From Oscillospiraceae bacterium (lineage in GTDB: Bacteria > Bacillota > Clostridia > Oscillospirales > Ruminococcaceae): a stretch of DNA of 19,355 bases. The notes under the pieces were generated by a model, which saw only the letters and a list, made by a program, of their open reading frames with translations, was not told the origin of the DNA and made no database searches. Positions 1 through 7,894 of this stretch are shown here, in pieces; within the stretch, counting starts at the first letter, position 1; every line of letters starts with the position of its first letter. Location: contig CAAFQL010000129.1 in the NCBI GenBank assembly GCA_900765125.1, forward strand, positions 1 through 19,355. Direction: 5' to 3'. The position numbers and the translations under genes are program-made.

Positions 1-917
1 CTCCAGTTAAGTCCCAGCAGAAACGGTGGTATAGAAAGTTTGGCAATCATCTGCTCTAAAAGCTGTCTTACAGGAACTTCTGTAGACATAAGCTGATTTT
101 CAGCACCTATTACTTTTATTTCCACATCTCCTGCACAAATAAAATCTCTTACATCACCATAGGAGGCAGCATCCATGCCATCACTCCATTCTCTTGCAAT
201 AGCAGCAGCACGTTCGCTTGCATAAGCTCTGTCAGATGGATCATTTCCCGGTTTATACACAACAGCGTAACGAACATTTCCGCATCTGTCGTAATTCTGA
301 CCAATGCATTCATATATCCTGAGCAGTATATCAGACAGTGAAGGCAAGCCACGAAGCAGCGACGTTCCGTAGATCTCTCCGGCAGCAGGCGAAAGCGCTG
401 TAAAGAGAATTCTTTCGGGGTGTGGAAGAGGTATCATTTCGTCACCGCTTTCTTTTTTCGGATAGAAAAAATTACAGCTTCCGGGATTTTTACCGGGCTT
501 TACGATCACCTTATCAGGTTCGGCACATACCAGTGCAGAAATGCTTCTTGTCTTAGGGTCAATGCACATCTCACCAAGAGCATTTCCATAAGTTATCATG
601 CTGTCAAGGTAAATATCTGCAAATGCCTGAAGTGAATTCATAGCAGCGCCTACAGGCACATTTTTGCCGAAATAGTCAAGACGTTTCTGAAATGTACTAT
701 CATTGCATTTCAGCTCAAAACTGCCTGTCAGACGGACTATTTTTTGAATGGCAGCATCCAGAATGGGTACAGCCTGTCTGAGATTTCTGTAAAGTCTTAT
801 TTCATGTATTCCGCTGTTGCAGCTCATAGGCTTATCATTTCTGTGTCTCGGTGCAGAATAGAGAAGCTGCTGATTTTTAGGCTTTGCCGGAATATCCTTT
901 TTGCGAAATAAACTCAT
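1..917 (-). CDS. Phage portal protein, partial (C-terminus off the left edge)
   Basis: The frame is open from an ATG at 917 to the window edge, about 305 codons, and lacks its 3' end. A strong AGGAGG site sits just upstream of the start. The translation begins MSLFRKKDIPAKPKNQQLLY and contains a portal-like middle (ITYGNALGEM, then a later LLRGLPSLSDILLRIYECIG). The visible part ends with VPVRQLLEQMIAKLSIPPFL, resembling the conserved 'leading to PPxxLG' stretch of tailed-phage portals. Portal proteins form the dodecameric ring at the head vertex through which terminase pumps DNA. It lies 20 bp downstream of the terminase large subunit on the same strand, the normal order for tailed phages. 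No stop or frameshift was seen. The family call rests on motif resemblance plus context, so the exact portal family is uncertain. Confidence 0.8.
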   Translation of the reverse strand, partial: MSLFRKKDIPAKPKNQQLLYSAPRHRNDKPMSCNSGIHEIRLYRNLRQAVPILDAAIQKIVRLTGSFELKCNDSTFQKRLDYFGKNVPVGAAMNSLQAFADIYLDSMITYGNALGEMCIDPKTRSISALVCAEPDKVIVKPGKNPGSCNFFYPKKESGDEMIPLPHPERILFTALSPAAGEIYGTSLLRGLPSLSDILLRIYECIGQNYDRCGNVRYAVVYKPGNDPSDRAYASERAAAIAREWSDGMDAASYGDVRDFICAGDVEIKVIGAENQLMSTEVPVRQLLEQMIAKLSIPPFLLGLNW

Positions 918-937
918 TTAAATCCTCCTTTCCTGTA

Positions 938-2203
938 TTATTTATTAGAATGCCGTTTAGCACTGTATGCGAAGAACCCACCCATTTTATCGCCTGCAAT
1001 TTCAGACATAACGAAGTATCTCATATCGTCCATTGCGTGGTCATTCTCTTTTTTGGGAGCATCGCTGCAAGCGTCTTGATCCCAGCAGTAGAGGGAAAAT
1101 TCTCTGATAATGTCATGGCATGAGGGCGAGATAATGATTTTTCCCGAAGAAATAGCCTCACTTGTCCGCTGAATGCCTATCAGCACACGGTTATCGGCTC
1201 TAAGAACCTTGAACTTTCCGTGCCTTTCGATACAAGCTATCATACTTGCGGCAGATGGGTCTATTATCACGCTTTTGATTGGAAGCTCACCTGCAAGGCT
1301 GCAAAGTTCTCTGTAATGCTCCTCATCCGTACGTGAAATACCTTCTTTTCTTGCATCGTAGTAATATTCTTTTAGTCTGTACCATACATCTCCGCACTTC
1401 CCCCATAGACCGAAAGACGAGGGATTTACAGTACCGTAATCGCATGAAATGCAGTACTCTGTACAGGCTTCCGGCGGTTCTCCTATATGGATTCTTTTAC
1501 TGAACATAGGATATATAAGACCGCCTATGCGTGTCCATTTTCCAAGAACAAATCTGTCATAAAAAACACCGGAGTATAGACGCTCATATCTTTTGCGGAT
1601 CTCATCGGTAAGGGAGGGATTGTCGTTCATTGTAAAATGCAGATAGAGGACGTTTTTCTCCTTTATTTTTTTAATCCATTCACGATAGAACCAGTGTGAA
1701 GGGTTTTCAGGATTACAGTTGAACCATAGCTTAGAACCTGTAACAGAACATCTTGCCAGAGCCTGCTCTACAAATGAACGAGGCATAAGTGCTACCTCGT
1801 CAAGGAGTATGCCTGAAAGAGTTATACCCTGAATAAGAGCAGCACTGCTTTCATCCTTGCCTCCGAAGAAGTAGAATCTTCCTGACCCAATTCCCTCCAT
1901 GGAAATATCCGCATAATTTGCACCGGTTCGTTCTCTGCACAAAAATCCAAGACTTGTCAGAGTACGCAGAAGCGGTGTTACCACATTTCTTTTCAGTGAT
2001 GTGATAGTTTTTCCACAGATGGCAAAGTCTGCATCTTCAAATTTTGTAACAGCCCACAAAACAAATCCCAAGGACATACAGAGTGTTTTGCCGCTTCTGA
2101 CTGCACCGTCACAGATTATAGCGTCAAATCCGGCAGTTTCAGGTTCAGCCCACCATGTCAGGGCTGTTTTTTGTTTCTGAGAAAATGGTTTAAACTTCAT
2201 CAT
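938..2203 (-). CDS. Phage terminase large subunit, PBSX-like (ATPase/nuclease)
   Basis: This is the motor protein that packages phage DNA into proheads and cuts it. Numbered from the chosen ATG at 2203 it has 421 residues, normal for the family. The ATPase domain has Walker A GAVRSGKT (about residues 33-40) and Walker B ILLDE (D135, E136). An RNase H-like nuclease domain follows, with acidic residues in SCDYG (D255), VIIDPSAAS (D315) and the DHAMDDMRYF stretch (about D392/393). DGAVRSGKT is typical of the PBSX-type group. An in-frame ATG at 2224 is possible, but GGGAG lies correctly spaced before the tandem ATGATG at 2203/2200, so 2203 is preferred. The start then overlaps the small-subunit gene by 14 bp, which suggests translational coupling. 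All catalytic motifs look intact, so it is not an obvious pseudogene. Confidence 0.92.
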   Translation of the reverse strand: MMKFKPFSQKQKTALTWWAEPETAGFDAIICDGAVRSGKTLCMSLGFVLWAVTKFEDADFAICGKTITSLKRNVVTPLLRTLTSLGFLCRERTGANYADISMEGIGSGRFYFFGGKDESSAALIQGITLSGILLDEVALMPRSFVEQALARCSVTGSKLWFNCNPENPSHWFYREWIKKIKEKNVLYLHFTMNDNPSLTDEIRKRYERLYSGVFYDRFVLGKWTRIGGLIYPMFSKRIHIGEPPEACTEYCISCDYGTVNPSSFGLWGKCGDVWYRLKEYYYDARKEGISRTDEEHYRELCSLAGELPIKSVIIDPSAASMIACIERHGKFKVLRADNRVLIGIQRTSEAISSGKIIISPSCHDIIREFSLYCWDQDACSDAPKKENDHAMDDMRYFVMSEIAGDKMGGFFAYSAKRHSNK

Positions 2204-2672
2204 TATCAGCTCCCGCCAATGCATTCAAAAGACTTTTAGCAGCAGCTCTCTGATCAGCACTTCCTGCATACTCCATCATTTTTTCGAGAGCTTTCTGCCT
2301 GTCAAATAGCTTGACCTCCACACCGCCGCCTTTTACACGCTTTATTTCTGAGACATTGTAAAGATCAAGCTTTTTGAGTTCTTCTTCCGTGGGAGGTTCA
2401 TCACCGACAACCAGTAAAGCAGCATCTCGTGCGTCACCGAATGCGAGTCTTTCAAGTCCTGACATGACCTGACTTTTAGCTTCTGCAGTGAAAAACAACC
2501 TCAGCTCTGAGGTAAGGCGGTTGTACTTCTTTTTTCGAAGAATGTTTATGCCCCATACCAGAGCGTTATCACGTTCATGTCCTGCCATAACGGCAGCTTC
2601 GGTGATATTGCCGAGTTTTGCGTAACAGCAGCAGAATTTGACTGCCATTTCGTCTTTGATGATAAGAACCAA
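2190..2672 (-). CDS. Phage terminase small subunit
   Basis: A 160-residue DNA-recognition partner of the terminase large subunit. Residues about 8-32 (KDEMAVKFCCCYAKLGNITE followed by AAVMAGHE) match the N-terminal helix-turn-helix signature of Terminase_2-type small subunits, where similar blocks read like 'xQxxFCxxYxxxGNxTxAAxxAGY'. The C-terminal half is charged, as expected for oligomerisation and large-subunit binding. The start is awkward. The only canonical in-frame codon upstream of the conserved block is TTG at 2672, and GGAG abuts it with no spacer. The first ATG (2648, residue 9) falls inside the conserved block and lies 24 nt from that site. An upstream in-frame TAA rules out a longer form. 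Position directly upstream of and overlapping the large subunit supports the call. Confidence 0.85.
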   Translation of the reverse strand: MVLIIKDEMAVKFCCCYAKLGNITEAAVMAGHERDNALVWGINILRKKKYNRLTSELRLFFTAEAKSQVMSGLERLAFGDARDAALLVVGDEPPTEEELKKLDLYNVSEIKRVKGGGVEVKLFDRQKALEKMMEYAGSADQRAAAKSLLNALAGADNDEV

Positions 2673-2740
2673 CTCCTTTCTTTAAGTTATATTTTTAATT
2701 ATTTCAAAAACCTCCTTTCAAACATAGTCCTGACAAAGCA

Positions 2741-2768
2741 AAAACTTGAAGTATTTACTTCAAGTTTT
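2741..2768. repeat. Perfect 28-bp palindrome upstream of the terminase genes
   Basis: Two 13-base arms, AAAACTTGAAGTA and TACTTCAAGTTTT, flank a 2-base centre. Only 4 of 13 pairs are G-C. On the minus strand it is followed by a T-rich run ending TTTTTGCTTT, so it could be a weak terminator or a backup to the one at 2841-2878. On the plus strand it is followed by an A-run and then a T-run. A protein-binding palindrome or a phage boundary element is also possible. The sequence alone does not decide. Confidence 0.5.
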
Positions 2769-2840
2769 AAAAAAAAGTTTTTTTAAAGCATCGATTTTGT
2801 ATGATTGCACAAAAAATAATGCTGAATTTATGTATATATA

Positions 2841-2878
2841 TAAAAAATAACTGCTGCAATTTTTTGCTTGCAGCAGTT
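2841..2878 (-). terminator. Rho-independent terminator of the ATP synthase operon
   Basis: On the minus strand, just after the atpC stop, the 11-base arm AACTGCTGCAA pairs perfectly with TTGCAGCAGTT around an 8-base A-rich loop. An ATTTTTTA tract follows. This is a textbook intrinsic terminator and separates the atp operon from the co-directional phage genes. Confidence 0.9.
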
Positions 2879-2891
2879 CTAATTTTATTTT

Positions 2892-3308
2892 TTATATTTC
2901 ATGATTATGTCGTCTGGAAACCTTAAGTCTGTTCATGGCTCTGTTAAGTGCCGCCTGAGTGTGATAATACTGCATTATACCTTGTTTCTGTTCCATAAGT
3001 TCTTTAGCTTTTTCAGCAGCTTCCTCAGCACGTTTTATATCTATCTCATCAGGCAGTTCAATAGCGTCGCCAAGTATAAGTACGTAATCCTTACGTACTT
3101 CGGCAAAGCCCTCACTTATGGCACAATAACGCCATTCACCGTCAACCTTATACTTTATCTCACCAGGTTCTATCACTGTTACAAGTGTTTCGTGTCCCGG
3201 CAGTATTCCCATAAGTCCGTCGCTTGCAGGATATACAAGATGCTCGCATTCGCCGACATAAAATGGTCTGTCAGATGCCAGAAGCTCCAAATGAAAGGTT
3301 TTAGCCAT
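2892..3308 (-). CDS. atpC: F1Fo ATP synthase epsilon subunit
   Basis: Central-stalk subunit of F1, 138 residues, the usual length. The N-terminal beta-sandwich (about residues 1-85) carries the family stretch ASDGLMGILPGHETLVTVIE, where most bacteria have GExGxxPxHxPL. A C-terminal helical hairpin (about 88-135) is the part that can inhibit ATP hydrolysis in other bacteria. The ATG at 3308 overlaps the end of atpD by 8 bp, with GGAGGT 8 bases before it inside atpD, indicating coupled translation. It is the last gene of the operon and is followed by the terminator at 2841-2878. Nothing is unusual in the reading frame. Confidence 0.97.
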   Translation of the reverse strand: MAKTFHLELLASDRPFYVGECEHLVYPASDGLMGILPGHETLVTVIEPGEIKYKVDGEWRYCAISEGFAEVRKDYVLILGDAIELPDEIDIKRAEEAAEKAKELMEQKQGIMQYYHTQAALNRAMNRLKVSRRHNHEI

Positions 3309-4701
3309 TTAAACCGACCTCCGTTTTGGAACGTTCTATAACCTCGTCAATAGTTCCTGCCATAAAGAATGCATTTTCAGGGTAATCGTCCATTTCACCG
3401 TCAACGATCATCCTGAAGCCCTTTACAGTTTCCTCAACAGGCACATATTTACCTGCCTGACCTGTGAATACTTCAGCTACATGGAACGGCTGAGACAAGA
3501 ATTTCTGAACTTTTCTTGCTCTGTAAACAGCAAGCTTATCGTCCTCATCAAGTTCTTCCATACCCAGAATTGCAATAATATCCTGAAGTTCCTTGTATCT
3601 TTGCAGAAGCTCTTGAACCTTTCTTGCTACTCTGTAATGCTCTTCACCTACAACATCAGGTTCAAGGATTCTTGATGTTGATTCAAGCGGGTCTACCGCA
3701 GGATAAATACCTTGTTCAACGATCTTTCTTGAAAGTACTGTAGTAGCGTCAAGATGTGCAAAGGTAGTAGCCGGTGCAGGGTCTGTAAGGTCATCCGCAG
3801 GAACGTATACAGCCTGAACAGAGGTGATAGAACCGTTTTTAGTGGAAGTTATTCTCTCCTGTAGTTCACCAAGTTCATTTGCAAGAGTAGGCTGGTATCC
3901 GACCGCAGAAGGCATTCGTCCCAGAAGTGCGGAAACTTCTGAACCTGCCTGAATATATCTGAAAATATTATCAATAAACAAAAGTACATCCTGATGGTTT
4001 TCGTCACGGAAGTATTCTGCCATTGTAAGTCCTGTCTGAGCTACACGCATTCTTGATCCCGGTGGTTCGTTCATCTGACCGAATACAAGTGCGGTTTTAT
4101 TGATAACGCCTGATTCCATCATTTCATGCCATAGGTCGTTTCCCTCTCTGGAACGCTCACCTACACCGGTAAATATTGAATATCCGCCGTGCTCAGTTGC
4201 AACGTTTCTGATAAGCTCCTGAATGAGGACTGTTTTGCCTACGCCTGCACCGCCAAAAAGTCCGACCTTACCGCCTTTTGCATATGGCGCAAGCAGGTCA
4301 ATTACCTTGATGCCTGTTTCCAGCATTTCAACAACAGGACTCTGATCACGGAAAGACGGAGCCTCTCTGTGAATCTCCCATCTCATATCAGTTTGAACAG
4401 GACCCTTATTGTCAATAGTTTCGCCTAAAACGTTAAACATTCTGCCAAGTGTAGCAGAACCTACAGGAACTTTAATAGGACCGCCTGTATTCAGAACTTC
4501 CATACCTTTTGTAAAGCCGTCAGTTGAAGAAAGACAAATGCAGCGAACAACGCCGTTTCCCATATGCTGCATAACTTCCATAACACATTCTTTGCCATTA
4601 TTATCAATGACAAGTGCGTCACGTATCATAGGCATACTGCCTATTTCAAATTCTACATCTACAACAGGGCCGAGAACCTGTACTATTTTACCCTTAACCA
4701 T
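3301..4701 (-). CDS. atpD: F1Fo ATP synthase beta subunit
   Basis: Catalytic subunit of F1, 466 residues, full length. The P-loop GGAGVGKTVLIQELI (about residues 150-165) and the catalytic GERSREGND region are intact. LLFIDNIFRYIQAGSEVSAL matches the beta Walker B and adenine-pocket region. The DELSEED-type lever motif that contacts gamma appears here as EELDEDDKLAVYRARK. The C-terminal helical domain is complete. The ATG at 4701 shares its A with the TAA of atpG, and GGAGG lies inside the atpG tail, so translation is coupled. It works with alpha as the alternating hexamer. The assignment is unambiguous. Confidence 0.99.
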   Translation of the reverse strand: MVKGKIVQVLGPVVDVEFEIGSMPMIRDALVIDNNGKECVMEVMQHMGNGVVRCICLSSTDGFTKGMEVLNTGGPIKVPVGSATLGRMFNVLGETIDNKGPVQTDMRWEIHREAPSFRDQSPVVEMLETGIKVIDLLAPYAKGGKVGLFGGAGVGKTVLIQELIRNVATEHGGYSIFTGVGERSREGNDLWHEMMESGVINKTALVFGQMNEPPGSRMRVAQTGLTMAEYFRDENHQDVLLFIDNIFRYIQAGSEVSALLGRMPSAVGYQPTLANELGELQERITSTKNGSITSVQAVYVPADDLTDPAPATTFAHLDATTVLSRKIVEQGIYPAVDPLESTSRILEPDVVGEEHYRVARKVQELLQRYKELQDIIAILGMEELDEDDKLAVYRARKVQKFLSQPFHVAEVFTGQAGKYVPVEETVKGFRMIVDGEMDDYPENAFFMAGTIDEVIERSKTEVGLNG

Positions 4702-5612
4702 TAGAAATTACCTCCCGAATTCTGTGCTTCACTGCCGCTGCATATCTCCGTTATCTCCTGAGTGATAGCCGCCTGTCTTGCACGATTATATTGCAGAGAA
4801 AGGGTATGCAGCATATCCTTGGCACTGGTGGTAGCCGAATCCATTGCGCTCATACGAGCCTGCTGTTCTGAGCAGAAAGATTCGATCATTGCGCCGTAAA
4901 TCAAGCCCTTCATAAAATTTGGGATAAGATGGCGCATAACGGCCTCAATATCAGGATAAAATTCAGCCTCATGATGTTTAGTAATATCATTGTTGCTTTT
5001 TACAAAGTGAGTAACATTCAGCGGAAGTATCTGCTGAACCTTTACTTCATATTCAGAAGAGCTCTGCATATCGGTATAAACAATGTAAACGTCATCGACT
5101 TCTCCCTTATGAAAACGCTCCAGAACTTCTTCAGCAATACTTCTTGCACGATATAGTGTGGGATTCTGTGTGGTGTAGAAAAAGCTTTTGTCAAGGGTAA
5201 TGTTATCTCTTTTGTCAAGCCTCTGGAAGTACATTCTTCCAACCTGACCCATGACAGACAGGTAATTCATACCTGTTTCGCTTATCATTGACTCAGCCTT
5301 TGCTATAACATTATGGTTATACGCACCGCACATACCCTTGTCAGCTGTTATTACAATAAGCAGCTTACTGCGTTTTTCAGTGGGAATATGGAGCCTTTTG
5401 TCGAAGAATTCAAGCTCATCGGCTTCTTCAGGCATTCTTGAAAGGATACTTCTTATAGCATACAGGAGCTTGTCAAAATACGGCTCTGTTGCGTCCAAAT
5501 CTTTTCGTGCCTTTTTAAGCTTTGATGATGAAATGAGGTACATTGCGTTTGTGATCTTTTTAATATCGCTTACGCTTTTTATACGCTCCTTGATCTCGTG
5601 CATATTAGCCAT
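4701..5612 (-). CDS. atpG: F1Fo ATP synthase gamma subunit
   Basis: Rotor shaft of F1, 303 residues, slightly longer than the common 285-290. The N-terminal helix (IKERIKSVSDIKKITNAMYL) and the C-terminal helix (SAMDSATTSAKDMLHTLSLQ, then YNRARQAAITQEITEI) form the antiparallel coiled coil that turns within the alpha/beta hexamer. The central Rossmann-like domain begins with LLIVITADKGMCGAYN. The extra length appears to come from the insert around residues 60-80 (RMPEEADELEFFDKRLHIPT) and a short Gly/Ser-rich tail. It starts 1 bp after the atpA stop, with AGGTGA six bases before the ATG. Confidence 0.98.
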   Translation of the reverse strand: MANMHEIKERIKSVSDIKKITNAMYLISSSKLKKARKDLDATEPYFDKLLYAIRSILSRMPEEADELEFFDKRLHIPTEKRSKLLIVITADKGMCGAYNHNVIAKAESMISETGMNYLSVMGQVGRMYFQRLDKRDNITLDKSFFYTTQNPTLYRARSIAEEVLERFHKGEVDDVYIVYTDMQSSSEYEVKVQQILPLNVTHFVKSNNDITKHHEAEFYPDIEAVMRHLIPNFMKGLIYGAMIESFCSEQQARMSAMDSATTSAKDMLHTLSLQYNRARQAAITQEITEICSGSEAQNSGGNF

Positions 5613-5613
5613 A

Positions 5614-7119
5614 TCAGCTCACCTGCTTTTTATAGTCAAGAGTGATGTCTATTATTTGAGAGAGCTGCTCGTCTGAGAGAGTACCCTCTGTCTGTATAAT
5701 ATCTGCCATCTCCTTGTGATTCACTCTGATATGATCTATAAGACCCTTTCTGAACTCAGGTATATTTTTTACAGGAATATCATCAAGGCAGCCCTTTGAG
5801 GATGCAGCTAAAATAATTACCTGTTCCCAAAGAGGGATAGGATTATAAAGCGGCTGTTTCAGAAGTTCCATAAGTACGTGACCATGGTCAAGCAGAGCCT
5901 GTGTTGCAGGGTCAAGATCTGAGCTGAACTGAGTAAAGACTTCAAGTTCTCTGAACTGTGCAAGGTCAATACGCATTTTACCTGAGACCTTTTTCATAGC
6001 CTTTGTCTGAGCGGCGCCGCCTACACGGCTTACAGACAGACCAACGTTTACAGCAGGACGCATACCTGCATTGAAAAGCTCTGATTCAAGGAATATCTGA
6101 CCGTCTGTAATAGAAATTACATTGGTAGGGATATATGCAGAAACGTCTCCTGCCTGAGTTTCAATAATAGGCAGGGCAGTGATGCTTCCGCCGCCGTGTG
6201 CCTCATCAAGACGGCATGAACGTTCAAGGAGTCTTGAATGAAGATAAAATACGTCACCTGGATAAGCCTCACGACCCGGCGGTCTATGAAGCAGAAGGGA
6301 CATTGTACGATAAGCTACAGCGTGTTTTGAAAGGTCATCATATACAATGAGAACGTCCTTACCCTGATCCAAGAAATATTCAGCCACAGCAGTACCGGAA
6401 TAAGGTGCGATGTACTGAACAGGTGCCGGTTCGCGGGCAGAACCTGCCATAACGATAGTATAATCCATAGCACCGTGTTTTTTTAGCATAGAAACGACCT
6501 TTGCAACGGTAGAGGATTTCTGACCGATGGCAACATAGATACAGATAACATCTTTACCTTTCTGGTTAATAATAGTATCAACGGCAATAGAAGTTTTTCC
6601 TGTCTGTCTGTCGCCTATAATAAGTTCACGCTGACCTCTTCCTATCGGAAACATTGAATCTATAGAAAGTATACCTGTTTGCAGTGAAACTGAAACAGAC
6701 TTTCTGTCCGCAACACCTGCTGCTTCACGTTCTATAGGATAAAAGTCCGCTGCAATAATATCAGGGCCGCCGTCTATCGCATTGCCAAGGGCACTTATAA
6801 CACGTCCCATCATGCTTTCCGATACGCCTATACCTGCACGTTTTTTTGTACGTACTACCTGAGAGCCTTCTGTAATACCACGGTCGCTGCCCAGCATAAC
6901 AACGCCGATAGTTTTGGCTTCAATATTCTGTACGATTCCTCGTGTACCATTTTCAAATTCCACAAGTTCACCGTACATAACCTTTTGCAGACCGAATACA
7001 GTAGCGATACCATCACCTACACGTACTACTGTACCAGTCTCCATAAGTGCTGATTTGCGGTCAAAATCCGCAATTTCACTTTTCAGCACAGAAATAATAT
7101 CACTGGCATTCATTGACAT
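5614..7119 (-). CDS. atpA: F1Fo ATP synthase alpha subunit
   Basis: Non-catalytic nucleotide-binding subunit of F1, 501 residues, usual length. The P-loop is GDRQTGKTSIAVDTI (about residues 168-182). The conserved PAVNVGLSVSRVGGAAQ block contains the arginine finger that reaches the catalytic site of beta. The N-terminal crown and C-terminal helical domain are complete. An in-frame GTG at 7128 would overlap the ribosome site; the ATG at 7119, six bases after GGAGGTG, is the better start. That leaves a 5-bp gap after the atpH stop. Nothing unusual was seen. Confidence 0.98.
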   Translation of the reverse strand: MSMNASDIISVLKSEIADFDRKSALMETGTVVRVGDGIATVFGLQKVMYGELVEFENGTRGIVQNIEAKTIGVVMLGSDRGITEGSQVVRTKKRAGIGVSESMMGRVISALGNAIDGGPDIIAADFYPIEREAAGVADRKSVSVSLQTGILSIDSMFPIGRGQRELIIGDRQTGKTSIAVDTIINQKGKDVICIYVAIGQKSSTVAKVVSMLKKHGAMDYTIVMAGSAREPAPVQYIAPYSGTAVAEYFLDQGKDVLIVYDDLSKHAVAYRTMSLLLHRPPGREAYPGDVFYLHSRLLERSCRLDEAHGGGSITALPIIETQAGDVSAYIPTNVISITDGQIFLESELFNAGMRPAVNVGLSVSRVGGAAQTKAMKKVSGKMRIDLAQFRELEVFTQFSSDLDPATQALLDHGHVLMELLKQPLYNPIPLWEQVIILAASSKGCLDDIPVKNIPEFRKGLIDHIRVNHKEMADIIQTEGTLSDEQLSQIIDITLDYKKQVS

Positions 7120-7124
7120 CGCTG

Positions 7125-7892
7125 TCACCTCCGCATAAGCTCTCGACGCATTTGTGCCACCTCACGGGCAGCACTTCGGTCATACCTTAAATTGCCGGCA
7201 TGGAGCACAAAACCGCCGATAAGCTCTTTATTTTCCTTCAGGTTAAGTTCAACCTCTTTATAACCAGTTTTCTTCCTGATAAATTCAATAATGCGAACCT
7301 TCTGTTCTTCTGTCGGTAGTGTTACATATTCAAGAGTAGCTCTCATAGTATGAGAAGCGGTTTTATTTCTGTTTGTATGATCAGAAACACCCGGACGAAT
7401 GAGATTTCTTTTAAGTTCTGTCATCGTTCTCTTTGTGCTTCTGTCATATCTGTAATCACCGGCAGTGAGAATAAATCCACCCATAATGTCCGGATTGAAG
7501 ACAAGTTCAAGCTCTACCTTTTCATAGCCCGTCTTGCGTTTTACAAGCTCGGTCATACGCATCTTCTGTTCTTCTGTAAGAGGCGTGACATACTCTAAGA
7601 CCGCCAAAATACAGCCATTTGCACTGCGTTTTTGCGTACGATATGTGCTGAATATCTCACGTACTTTACCAGAGTCACCATTTCTGCAAAGCACCTTGAA
7701 AAAGCTGTGCAGCGAAGAGGGGAAAAGCTTTTCGATAATTCTGTCCTTTTCGGAAAGCAAAACAACAGGGCTTTGCAAAGCGTCTGAAAGTTCGCTGGAT
7801 AAAGCGATGATCTCGTCCGCCTTTTCTATATCTTCAGAAGATATATCCAAACCAGTAAGGACTTTTGCATAAAGCTCTGTCACCTGATCCAC
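7125..7892 (-). CDS. atpH: F1Fo ATP synthase delta subunit with a duplicated C-terminal domain
   Basis: Peripheral-stalk subunit joining F1 to subunit b. At 255 residues it is well above the usual 175-185. Residues about 1-94 are the N-terminal helical domain that binds the alpha N-termini (starts MDQVTELYAKVLTGL). The C-terminal domain, which contacts b in other bacteria, occurs twice: residues 97-166 and 185-254. The two copies align without gaps over 70 residues with 37 identities (my count). Shared landmarks are LEYVT, TEEQK, KKTGY or KRKTGY, the GGF motif and RYDRS. An 18-residue linker, 167-184, is polar. The frame is continuous with no stop. The GTG start at 7892 has GAGGAGG seven bases upstream; the ATG two bases earlier is out of frame and stops at once. 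Assignment is sure; the function of the second copy is unknown. Confidence 0.96.
   Translation of the reverse strand: MDQVTELYAKVLTGLDISSEDIEKADEIIALSSELSDALQSPVVLLSEKDRIIEKLFPSSLHSFFKVLCRNGDSGKVREIFSTYRTQKRSANGCILAVLEYVTPLTEEQKMRMTELVKRKTGYEKVELELVFNPDIMGGFILTAGDYRYDRSTKRTMTELKRNLIRPGVSDHTNRNKTASHTMRATLEYVTLPTEEQKVRIIEFIRKKTGYKEVELNLKENKELIGGFVLHAGNLRYDRSAAREVAQMRRELMRR
7131..7340 (-). repeat. Second copy of the delta C-terminal domain within atpH
   Basis: Codes for residues 185-254, beginning ATLEYVTLPTEEQK and ending RRELMR. It is ungapped against the copy at 7395-7604, about 53% identical in protein. It retains the GGF and RYDRS landmarks of the domain. Confidence 0.9.
7395..7604 (-). 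repeat. First copy of the delta C-terminal domain within atpH
   Basis: Codes for residues 97-166, beginning AVLEYVTPLTEEQK and ending KRNLIR. It follows the N-terminal helical domain directly, where the single C-terminal domain lies in ordinary delta subunits. Confidence 0.9.
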
Positions 7893-7894
7893 AT

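Noticed and set aside
2673..2891. A phage attachment site beside the atp operon
   Set aside because: No tRNA or gene 3' end duplication is visible, and the other end of the phage region is outside the window.
2901..3341. Open frame of 146 codons on the plus strand
   Set aside because: It is antisense to atpC and the end of atpD, has no ribosome site, and its translation looks like a low-complexity shadow of the real genes.
7125..7892. The long atpH as a frameshift, gene fusion or assembly duplication
   Set aside because: The frame is continuous, and the two domain copies are only about half identical in protein, so a recent artefact is not plausible.
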